NCBI GenBank assembly: GCA_021307315.1
Contig: JAJSPD010000037.1
Span: 62,001-126,000, forward strand
Reading direction: 5' to 3'
Length of the DNA: 64,000 nt
DNA from: Bisporella sp. PMI_857
Lineage: Eukaryota; Ascomycota; Leotiomycetes; Helotiales; Helotiaceae
The first letter of the stretch is position 1. Each line of letters opens with the position of its first letter. The position numbers were made by a program, and so were the translations under genes. The notes below the pieces were generated by a model. That model was not told the origin of the DNA. It was given only the letters and a program-made list of their open reading frames with translations, and searched no databases. This document shows positions 1 to 10,557 of the stretch, in pieces.

Positions 1-1368
1 ATTGCAGCGTCTAAGCAGCAAAAGGCAAAAAAACCATTCTGAAGACCAATCAATTCTCAGTAACTAGTCGTCATCCTAGGTTTCGTGGCCATCCTTGCCT
101 TGCCTGGGACAGTTTTTGCCTTCCTGCCTCGCCCAACAGTCCGTTGCTCATCGTCCAATCCTCAACTTACCCGTCAATTCCTGAAGAGAAGGGGCTGGGG
201 GATTCATCAACGGCCTTTTGTCCATCAGTAGCGGGGTATCAAAAGCACAGTATGTGGCTGTGCGATCTTAAAAGTTTGTACATTTCGTCCTGGCACTCTG
301 TAAGCTCTTGTCGATTCTAACTGATTGGAACCTTACATACCCAACCTGTTGCAGATTTGTAAGTGAGCTTGAGGTAAATTTCCACCTTCTGGAGTCAGGT
401 GTAGATGTGAAAAGCATGCTTGATAATGGAGATTGAAATCTGCCCATGCCAAGAGGATCTGTGGTTCGTGCCCATCAAGGATCTTCCTTCCCCCCCCGCC
501 TAGTCTCCAATTACTGCTTCCCCCCCCTTGGCTACTGGAGAGAAGAATTAGTGACGGCGGGAGCATTTGTAGGTGTGAATGCGAACTGGTGATAAATAAA
601 AAGTGCCCAATCTGCTCATCCGAATCTTGTCCCTATCTCTGTCCCACTCACACTCCTTTTCTTGATATATCTGTACACTGCTCGTGAGTGAGTATCTGCG
701 ACCATCTTGACTACTTCTCTTCTGTAGCCGCATCATCCAACAAAGCAACTCAATTTCCTCCAGACTTTTCCTACTCGGCAAGCCGCCCATGCCTGCGCCA
801 CACGTCATCCTCTATTGATTATTTCCAAAGAACCAACGCTCCCACCGACGAACAGAACGTCACTTCATAATTATATTGCGAAGAAAGAGACGTCATTTTT
901 TCACCTAGATCTTGTCTCTCCCGAGATCAAAGAGCGTTCCTCCACTGGTATACTAATTTTTTGGTCTTGCTCGTCAACTTAGACGGTCCTGAAGTGGTGC
1001 TCGCAAGATCCCCCCCCCAGGTCGATCATCTGGTGCAACAACAAAAGCTCTATCCTGCTTCACACAACGCTCTGTAGCATCTGCCATTCTTTCCTGCTGC
1101 TCCGCTATAGCATACTTTATTAGAGAAAGCGCTTTTGTGCAACTGTGAAGCCCGTTGGCTTGGTGTGCAAAGAGACATCCGAATATAACCCTTACTCGCT
1201 CGATTTGGACCACACCCACATATATATAAAGAGGAAAAGGCGACTGGGTATCAATTGTGGTGACGGTAGGAAACTCGCAGGCAATTCTCATACGTCTTAT
1301 TCATTTCGCTCGGACGACCTGCATCCACGGAAGTAAACTCCGATTGTTACAACATCCAGTTCAAGGAA
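1..1368. other. Upstream region without a supported gene
   Basis: No coding exon could be supported here. The stretch holds several C homopolymers (near 490, 521 and 1011) and CT-rich DNA of the kind found in fungal promoters and 5' leaders. It probably carries the promoter and untranslated leader of the coiled-coil gene that starts at 1369. The short open frames on both strands show no recognisable protein. Confidence 0.5.
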
Positions 1369-3666
1369 ATGAACCGAATATCAGACTGGGACGCCCTTCG
1401 TGCTGCTGGCGGACGCGAAAATCGATATAAACTATGTGCGGATGACTGGCAAAGCAAACTCCTGGCCCTGGGAGCTGAAGGGAACAAACTCGTATGGAGC
1501 TTCTCAAGTTGTTAACCCTAGCAGGTCACTGACAAGCTTCTCTAGGGCCAAATCGAGGGTATAATGACAGCAGGTCACGACCAAGAGATACGGAAGAAAT
1601 GGGACATCGGACACGGATTAGATACAGAATGGAAGAAAGAAGACAGAGAGAATGCCAAGGCAACAATCTGGGAATTCTTTAAGGATGATATCGTGTCGAT
1701 GTACCAAGGGCGTATGGGATACTCACAGACCTCGCCTGGTGGCATCGTTAATAGGATAAAATCGCATACCGGCTTCGTACTGCCGTAAGTCATCTGCTAA
1801 TATGACTCCCTCTTTAATGCTAACTGCAGAATAGAGAATCAACCATGCTCAATCAGCTTCGAGCTTGGAATGTTCCAATAATGTAAGTATTATATCTCTA
1901 TCGCTTCGTGACAGCATCGCGAGCGCACAGGCTGCGACTTGCTCTCTCCTTTTTATTCTTGGGTTTTAAGACAGTAACGAAGAAATCGAGCCTTCCAGGA
2001 TTGTAGTGCTAATTCGATGTAGTGGACGTGGAGGCGGACCATCGGTTGCGAAATCTAGCAGGCCGCTGAACAATGGGAGAGCTTCTCAAATACCCAAGAG
2101 GACAAAACCCAACGCAAACACTAATACCAACAACACCACCAACGCAAACCCAAACCCAAACCCGCTCGTGCGACCTCAGCATCCTTCCCCTGTAAGTTTA
2201 CATCAAGACCAATGTACCTTTTTATTCCTTGTCAGATGGGGGGAGGCTATCTTAGCCCAGTTCATCTCTAATGCTTTAGGCCACTGACAATAGTATACAG
2301 GCTGCAGAAACTTCCTCTTCACCACTCGATAGATCCCCTCAAGCGATCTCAGTCTACGATCCTCCTCAAGATGCATCGCCACATTCATCATCAGACGGAA
2401 ATGATACAATGTCGCAACTAGAGCGAGTCATTCAGAGAGTCAACATTCTAGACGCTGAGGCGAAGGCATATAAACAACAGCTTGAGATGCAGAACCAAGG
2501 GATGCAAACACAACAACAGGAGTATGCCCTTGTTCATGCTATGGCAGAACAGAACGCTCGTGCAACGGAGGAGACGAAGACGAAAATGTTGATACTTCAA
2601 AACTGCATGAATCAAATGCAAGAAGACAATTCAGCTCTCAGGGTCGAGGTAATGGCTCCAAATAGCATGATTAACATCTGCTGACTTCTCTATCCCTCAG
2701 ATTACCGAGCTTCGGAATGAGAATCAAGCACTTCGATTTGAGATCAACCAGTATAAACTGCAGATATTTCAACAGGAGAAGGAGATGGCAGATCTGCGCG
2801 ACCAATCTCATGTCATGCGTAACAATTATCATAGCCTCCTTCATACCCTCGGAGACTTGAAGCGTGAGAAAGAGGCTCTCCTGCAACAGAAAGAGGCAGA
2901 AGCAAATCTTAATATGCAATTGAAACAACACATTCGCGAATTCTTGAAGATCTTTTCTGCTCCATACACTCGATGCCTGAAGTACGATGTTGAACGCCTG
3001 GCAACTAGTCTAACCAAATTGAACCTCGAGGATGATCGTCGAAGATCCCGAGACTCTGGGTTTTTCTCAGGCAGCCAATCTAATGATTCCAACAGGCTTC
3101 TCAGCGTCAATGACCACACTAGCCGTGGAACAAACCCGAAACGGCCACGTCACGAAACTGGCCCACCTCAAATGGAAAGGAGCGTCTCGGATGGGCAGTA
3201 CGGGAATTCTCCCGCAACACACGCCTCTAGGAATCGATGGCCTCTAACAGAACCACAAAGCCTCGATACTCGATCCATAATAAGTCGTCATGAAGCTCTT
3301 CAGGATGAGGAAATTAGGTCTGTAGCGCCTCAAAGTGAGTTCCAAATCTACCAATTCTTTGTCCAAAGGTATTCAGAGTTGCCAAAACTCCTACTGGCTT
3401 AATCGACTCCCGCATACCTGACATCGTATTTTCCATGTTACAGGATGAATCGTTGCTAACGTTCTTATTTCATAGCCACTTCTTCGTCAAATATTGACCA
3501 AACCGTGAAGGCAGCAGAAGGTGGGCATGGCTGGAGCGCGGCTTCTCCTTCTAATCAGTATATGTCTACTTTCCAGACGGACTTCGACCCACCGATTGGG
3601 GAGTTGTTTGAGGGGTGGTTTGAGGATGGGAACTTCATCTATGGTAGTAGCGACTTCGTGAAGTAG
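1369..3666 (+). CDS. Hypothetical coiled-coil protein, 7 exons
   Basis: I do not recognise this protein. Seven exons (1369-1491, 1546-1784, 1835-1882, 1975-2191, 2301-2648, 2701-3334, 3476-3666) join in frame to 599 residues with GT-AG introns. The second intron must end at the later AG (1834) to keep frame. The N-terminal ~140 residues look folded and are rich in Trp and charged residues. An N/P/T-rich linker follows, with alternating Asn and Pro-Asn pairs. A long Gln/Glu/Leu-rich segment from about residue 245 to 420 has heptad-like spacing typical of a coiled coil. The last 170 residues are Ser-rich with a basic cluster (PKRPRH), which could be a nuclear localisation signal, and an acidic-aromatic tail. 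The family may be lineage-restricted. Exon structure is fairly sure; function is unknown. Confidence 0.75.
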
Positions 3667-5352
3667 TGAAGTATTAGTATTCTAGGTGCCTCGACAAGAG
3701 AATACCTGGTCGAGTATATGTATGAGATATGATGTTAGCCTATGATTGTTAGCGAAAAGATACCCCAAATCCAACAGAAGTATTAAATTTTGATCGAATC
3801 ACCAGACGAGCTTATGACCTCAGATTGTTCTTGGGTCGAGTGTGAGATGGGAAGTGCCAGCAGCGACTCCCTGAATGTCACTAACCTTTCATGTGTACTC
3901 CATCTGAGTCACTGCGCTCTTTGTTGCGACTGCCTTTCACGAACAGTACTCTATGTAGGCATCTATGCCTTCTGTTATATTCTTTTGTCCTCAACTCTCG
4001 AAGATGTGCGGGTATTTTCTCTCGTCAGATAACAAAGCTGCTGGTGAAGGTATTCGTTCCTTTCATTGAGATTCTTTACCGCATTCCACAGCCATAGCAC
4101 ATGGTTTTTCTGCCATATGCCATATGCCATTGGCTAAATTGTTTTCATTTCTTATACTCCTGCCCCTAGTCCGTTTAATTCGTTTCGTCACTTAATCCCG
4201 TAACAGGCATCCAGCTTCCCAGCTTGTTTTGATGCGCATCGCATAGTCGCGGGATGAGGCAGCGCATCACAACAAATGAAGGCAAGGCCAGATACAAGAT
4301 GGGTTTTTCCATCATTGCCAGATTGAGGTATTGTGAAATTGCGCTGTGTGAAGCTCTGCCTTAAGTATAAAAAAAGTTCGGCTGTAGGGATGCAATGGCT
4401 GCCTGGGACGACCCGCTGCCTTCCTTCCCATTTCCGTATGTGCCTCTCGAGAAGGATCATGTGCAAATATCGGCAAGGACCGAGATAAACCAATGAATCT
4501 CTTTACATCAAGTTCATTTATTAAGCACGTTTCTATGAGAGGTTGTAATGGTGACGGACCTGCAGATCGAAGCTTACGATGCATCCAAGTACAAAAAGAA
4601 ATGATTGTTCGGTGTTCATTATTGTTGGATCAGCTCCGTATAGTTTTCTTTTTATGCAAATTCATAGCATGTTCATTTAATCGAGGTCTTGTATAAAGTC
4701 GTCCAGGACTCAGTATTGTTCATGCCCTCTCCCGTTGGTTCCGGAACCTTGCTTAGAAGGGTGAGACGACGGCAACTCTAACTATTCACTATTAATAATA
4801 GACACAAAAACAGCCTGCCACATACGTATAAGTAACAAAGTCAAGGCTTAACACCAAAAACGAAGATGTAATTGTTAGCCTCGACGGGATGTGAACAGTA
4901 ACGAAGATATGGAAAGCAAAGGAGGAGGCTACATATGACGTTTTAGCCCCAAGCTGTTATTTGATCTCTGATCTCAACTCATTAAGCTCAAGCAATTTCT
5001 CAACCAAGCATTTTATAAGTTTTGAAATTCAAGGTCTTTAAAAGGCAAAATATGTATATCCGAGAGCTCGGATGAATGGAGTACGGGCGGAATTAACCTC
5101 ACTTGCAGCTTAATTATTTAAGAATTCCAGCTCCAAAAAGTTAAGGCTCAATATTACTGATACATTATTGATTTCAAGCATATTCATTACATAAAATGAG
5201 TTATACACTTTTCAAAACGAGATACTTAACATATTGGTTTCCGACCATTAGTTAGGCGGTGTGAACCACTTAAGTGTGCCCCTACCCTCCTAATTGTGTA
5301 CCCGACAACCGATGCTTCTCCCAAGTAACTAACAAAAGAGCTCAAAACGAAC

Positions 5353-5367
5353 AAAAAAGAGCAAAAA
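5353..5367 (-). terminator. Pol III T-run terminator of tRNA-Arg
   Basis: Read on the minus strand, a run of five T (5363-5367) begins a few bases after the discriminator base of the tRNA-Arg. A second run of six T follows at 5353-5358. Such runs terminate RNA polymerase III and argue that the locus is, or recently was, a transcribed gene. Confidence 0.6.
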
Positions 5368-5371
5368 GACA

Positions 5372-5503
5372 CGACCAGGACAGGACTCGAACCTGTAATC
5401 TTTGCCACCGGAAAGCTAGAACGTGTAAGACTTTTACCCATGGAGTATCATTTGATATATAGCAATTGAACGTACCAACGCGTTGCCATTACGCCACCAG
5501 GCC
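5372..5503 (-). tRNA. tRNA-Arg(CCG) with a 60-nt insert in the anticodon stem
   Basis: On the minus strand an A box (TGGCGTAATGG), a B box (GGTTCGAGTCC) and a discriminator G are in place. Removing 5416-5475 leaves 72 nt that fold as a cloverleaf. The 3-bp D stem is GCG/CGC. The anticodon stem is TTGCT/GGCAA with one T-G wobble. The loop is TTCCGGT with anticodon CCG at 5409-5411. The T stem is a perfect ACAGG/CCTGT. The acceptor stem has one T-T mismatch (5:68) and one G-T wobble. T runs at 5363-5367 and 5353-5358 follow the 3' end, as expected for Pol III termination. The insert sits between positions 29 and 30, not at the canonical 37/38 site, and begins GTACGT and ends CTAG. It could be a tRNA with a non-canonical intron or an interrupted pseudogene. 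Confidence 0.6.
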
Positions 5504-8341
5504 ATCACTTCAAGAAAGTTTTGATATCGAGCTGGCAAAGAACTGTATATTTAACATCGGCACACAAGGTCCACCATTTTATGCCAGACTGGCCAATCAA
5601 ATAATTTAGAAGCAATTGCTTTTCGATATTTTTGACTGGGTGCCTAATCCTGGCGTCAAACAAAGCATCATATTGAGGTTAGCCACTCATCTCCTCTTTA
5701 AGAAAGACTATACACTGGCAAAATCTAAGCAACAGTCGCAAATGCAACATATTTGCACGCTTCCAACCTGAAGCAACTATTGGATGTGGGGTGGCATTTT
5801 AGTCTTAGACTTACGCATCGAGGTAAGGAATGCATTTGAGAATACCAACCGCAGCACGTATCAAAACACGACATGTCAAACGCATAGGAGCGCCTCCCAA
5901 GAACAGTCGGACATCAGGCAAGCGAAACGTAGGATTTTGCATTAACGGACCGTCAATTCAAGGGCGGAGGAGCGCTGAAAGAATCAATACGTCTAAGCCA
6001 GAACCTACCGCGCAACAAGGAACATTCAAGTCGGTCGACAGCGGGGTAGCAGGTCAGAGTGATCGAAAGCAGGAGAACATTGAGGGTTTCAGGTAGAGAC
6101 CAACAGCCCGTAAGCTTTACTGAGATGAATGTCGACAGGTTTAAAGAATAACAGATGTCGAGGATCTGATCAGTGGTGTTGTCGAATGCAAAACCAGCCT
6201 TTATATTTTGGTAACACAGGGAACACAATACTGTAACTCCTTTGGTTTTTAAGGGGACGATCTCTCTTGCTAAAAGGAGCTACAGAACAAACCACCACAA
6301 ACTTCACTGTATAAATCTTTGATTCAATTCTTTTGGCTGGCTTCCAACATTTTCTCCCAAACTGCGTATCTAAAGTTCTCCCAAAATTCATCCATATTCA
6401 CAGAAATAACCTGGCCCGTAGGAGCTTGCCCGGTGCACTCACTCTCGCCAACAGATGTATATCGACTACCTTAATCTGAAGCATCGTCCTTATGACGAAA
6501 TCGAAAATTTAGTCACTTCCAATTCCATTTTGCGAAACTCGTCCTTCGACAGAATACACATCAACAGGGCAAGACATCTCCGGTCTGCAATATTAACTAT
6601 TGCTTGAGTGTCGAGGCATAGGATATGAGTGTCCTGATGAGAGCCGTTACTGCAAGCTATATAAGCAATAGCGCAAAATTATTCACTTCTAACATAGGCT
6701 CTTAAGATGCAAGCAATTTAACCTCTCAAATGCCGAATTTGTCTGTTAGTCCAAGGATAGCAAGCCTCCAGAGTGCTTGGATAGAACTAGAATCATTTAT
6801 TACTATGCGCTTTATAGAACGCCAAAATTCTTACCTAGTTGTTCTTGTTCAGGAGAGGATCCTATTTGAGTCGTGCAGCTTGATGAGAATTATGCTATTG
6901 TCTTGTTGTCTTTTATACTTCAGATGAGATAAGTGTTGAGTGAATTGAAAATTGGCAAGACCATCATAATTTATATACATGCTTACATCGGCTTCCCACT
7001 AAGTTCTCTCAATAGCTTCTATGTCGTTGTGAACTAGCTTGAAGCTCTGCTAAAGTAGTCAAATCTCAGCTTCCGTATATTGTATGGGGAAACTCAGGAT
7101 TAAGAGTGAGATCTTGCAGAGCGAAATATAAAAGAATGAACGTTTAAAAATGCAAACATAAGGCATTGTAAAGGATAATTCCCAAGTTGATGTGCAACAG
7201 GTGATTAAAATTTAATGAGAATCTAGAGAATAGCCAAGCTAGGTGATGAACTATGTAGGTGTCAAAGAAAGACACACAACAGACGACAAGGTTGATCCAC
7301 ATTGAAACACGAAAGCAGTTCAGAGTATTAGCAAGAGAGATACCGAATTGCCTGTGTTACATTTTCTCGGCCACCTTGAACCTATCACCACCGGGTACAG
7401 CAAAAGAAAATGAGAAGTGCAACTGCGTGGACAAATATCATGATTCTCTAGCCTAACGTTACAATCAGCACACTGACGAGATCACAAGTATTGCCTACGT
7501 AGCATACTACATAGAAACTGGAATGGGCTACTTGAGAAAATATCCAAGTTTGCGGGTGGAGATGTCAATGATTGGTTTGCCTTAAGCCTGGATGTCCAAG
7601 TCTTGCTTCCGTTCTGCATGTACTTCTTTTAGATATTTGCTTTTTCTGAATCTCCTTTATGGTGGAATAACACTTGAGACAAAAGTATGTCAGGCTTGTA
7701 TGGCATCGTAATGGTTCTCTTTTGTGCTCCACATATACCCTTAAAAATGCCTTTAACTCCGAGATTTTTCTAAGTCATATACTACTCCGAGAAACTGAGA
7801 TGTTCCTTTTCCGACACAGTTCTCAGAAGTTCCGCAAATTGGTGAGGATGGATGAGTGATTCTAACACGCAGTCTGTATGACAGCTTAATTGACAGTGTA
7901 AAAATGGTCCAACCTGAAACCTTTGGTTTTCCATCTGGTAGTATTAATTCTGCATTTTATGACGCTTGCTACCGAGACAACCTGTCTTCAGTAGCGAAGC
8001 TTGTTAGATCAACAAGAAACTAACCCTTTCTATAATCTCTGTTATTAATGAAATTTTTTTTCTTATTCTTTTGAAATCTCTCTTTAAAGCTTTGGAAGTA
8101 GCTACTTGCTTTGTAAAGCAGGCCATGCCGAAAGAGTACGGTGCTGCGAATTCAAATAGATGTGATATGACAGGCTGGGCAACGTTACATTTGGCCAGGA
8201 CCCCTCAGCGGGGCACGAACAAGGCTGAGGGACTGGCAACTACACACCAGGCTGGATAGATAAAGATCCCATTGAACCTATCTATGTAGCAACCATGAGA
8301 ATCCTGGGAATCCTGGGAATTAAGGTCTAAATACTCTCATA

Positions 8342-10027
8342 ATGGCGCCCCATGCAGATTTTGTGGATGATGCCGACCGTCTCCCAGCCCCTCCTCGTCC
8401 TGTTATGTCAATTAACCCTCCTCGACTTCTCATCATCGGCGCAGGCTCTCGTGGAAACGCATACGCTCATGCAACTGAAACCGCATCAAATGGAATAGTG
8501 GTAGCAGTGGCAGATCCTATAGTATACAAAAGGAGGCGCTTGGGAGAGAGATACATATGGGGCAAGACTGGACCTTCTGAGGGGCAGGAGTTCGAGGATT
8601 GGAGTCATTTTGTGGCATATGAACAAGACAGAAGATCAAGAGCTGCGCGAGGAGATGATGTCCCAGAAGGTGTAGATGGTGTCTTTATATGCGTTCTGGA
8701 TGAGCAACATAAGGAAGTGATCCTCGGATTGGCGCCACTGGGTCTCCATATTATGTGCGAGAAACCTTTGGCTTGCACCTTGGAGGATTGTGTTGCAATA
8801 TACAAAGCCCTACTCCCAGGATTGCCTGGAAACATTACACCGACAAAGATCTTTTCGATTGGCCATGTTCTGAGATATAGCCCGCATAATATGCTCTTGA
8901 GGAAGCTATTACTGGAAGACAAAGTTATTGGAGAGACAGTGTCAATCAACCATACGGAACCGGTAGGATGGTGGCATTTTACACACTCCTATGTCAGGTA
9001 CATTCTCTATGATTTTATGTAACACCCAAACTAATCATGATATAGAGGAAATTGGCGGAGAGAGTCTACCACTGCGCCTTCGTTGCTTACCAAATCTTGC
9101 CATGACATTGACCTCCTTCTATGGATGCTCTGCTCCCCTCCCCCCGGTTCTCCAAATGCTGCACATGTTCCTTCCACTATCACCTCAGCAGGCTCTCTAC
9201 AGTTCTTTAACAAATCTCGCAAACCCTCCGCAGCTGGAAGTGCTACAAATTGTCTGTCCTGTCCTATCGAGTCCTCCTGCAAATACTCCGCGAAGAAGAT
9301 ATACCTTGGCAGCGAACTTAAAGGGCTAGGTTCAGGAAACACCCACTGGCCTGTTGATATTGTCGTACCTGAGATAGAAGAATGTATAGCCGCGGGAGGA
9401 CTATCAAGTGGCGAGGCAGTCTTGAAAGCAAAGCTAGAGGAAGACTATACCACAGCAACACCAGCTTCAGAGATCTCCTCGAGGAATTGGTTTGGTCGAT
9501 GTGTATGGGAGGCAGATAACGATGTATGCGACGATCAGGTGGTGACCATGACATGGGATAATGACCCTGTCCCGAATGCAGGGGGTGATAACGCGAAAGC
9601 ACTCACAGGACGTGGGGCCAAAACTGCGATTTTTCATATGGTAGCACATACGAAGAAGATCTGTGAACGATATAGTCATATATATGGGACCGACGGCGAG
9701 ATTTATGCCGACAGTGATAAGATCATAGTTGAAAACTTCAATACTGGAGCCAAGAAGGTATATAAGCCACATCTTGCGGGTGGGGGTCATGGTGGTGGCG
9801 ATGCTGGTTTGGCCAGGCAGTTCATCCTGGCCGTCGATGCAGTCAAAAATCATGGTGCTAAAGTCCCTGATGCACAAAGGGAGCATGTTGGATGTAGTTT
9901 GGAGGAGGTAATTAGGAGCCACGCAATGGTCTTTGCAGCCGAGGATGCAAGGAAAGGAAAGAAGGTTCTCAACTTTCCCCAGTGGTGGAAAGAAGAGGTT
10001 GAAGTAGGTCTTTTGAAGGATGAATAG
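8342..10027 (+). CDS. Gfo/Idh/MocA-family NAD(P)-dependent oxidoreductase
   Basis: Two exons (8342-8997 and 9046-10027) encode 545 residues. The 48-nt intron splits an Arg codon and is needed to join the frames. A Rossmann dinucleotide-binding motif (GAGSRG) lies at residues 33-38. The family signature EKP, whose Lys takes part in catalysis, is at residues 140-142. The GHVLRY segment and the SCHDID segment just after the splice are typical of this family. These enzymes oxidise or reduce sugars, inositols or related polyols with NAD(P); the substrate cannot be told from sequence. No signal peptide or membrane segment is visible, so it is probably cytosolic. A second Met at 8405 just before the Rossmann fold is an alternative start. 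The gene is convergent with the VRL1-like gene, 530 bp apart. Confidence 0.9.
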
Positions 10028-10557
10028 CGCTCCTACAGCTTGTGATAGCAATGGAGTTATGGTGTATGTGGAAAATATCCTTAACTGAACAACGTGCTCT
10101 TGCAATAGAGCTTAAAACGAAGATTATGGTAAACTGAAACATTTTGCATTATTGAAGCCTAATTTAGCTTCTTGCGACCTGGATACAAAAAACACATATT
10201 CCCCAGTTTAGAGATCCAAACAGGTACAAGAGGTGACGGGGCATTCTAGATGCGAAATTCCAAGCCAAAATTCAGACTTGAGTGGCAATTAGATATTGAC
10301 CTGGCGCGAGAGACAGATAGACGACCTTGTAGGACGAGAAGAAAGACACAAATAGATGAAACAATCTAGGGAAATCATCTCATTAACACCCCGAGACTAA
10401 ATTTCTACAAGCTTAAGCCACATAAGGAGCATGGGGAATTACGCCTGCCACGACTCTATGCAACGCTCAGAATCAAATCCCTGTTCGTCGCTAGATCAAC
10501 GCCGCCTTCATGCATTTCTCTATCCAACACGTTACCCGTATTAGTCCTACATTGTGT
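10028..10557. other. Convergent intergenic region
   Basis: This stretch lies between the 3' ends of the oxidoreductase and the VRL1-like gene. It should hold the 3' untranslated regions and poly(A) signals of both. I see no additional gene. Confidence 0.5.

Larger units (their letters stand above)
3667..8341. other. Gene-poor AT-rich interval
   Basis: Apart from the tRNA-Arg at 5372-5503, I see no supportable gene in these 4.7 kb. Open frames are short and lack recognisable domains or consistent splice signals. The base composition is AT-rich and rather uniform. No terminal repeats or transposon proteins could be recognised. A short direct repeat lies at about 8300-8320, just before the oxidoreductase gene. 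Confidence 0.5.

Noticed and set aside
3667..8341. Possible RIP-mutated transposon remnants
   Set aside because: The DNA is AT-rich, but I found no terminal repeats, no decayed transposase or polymerase and no clear dinucleotide skew by eye.
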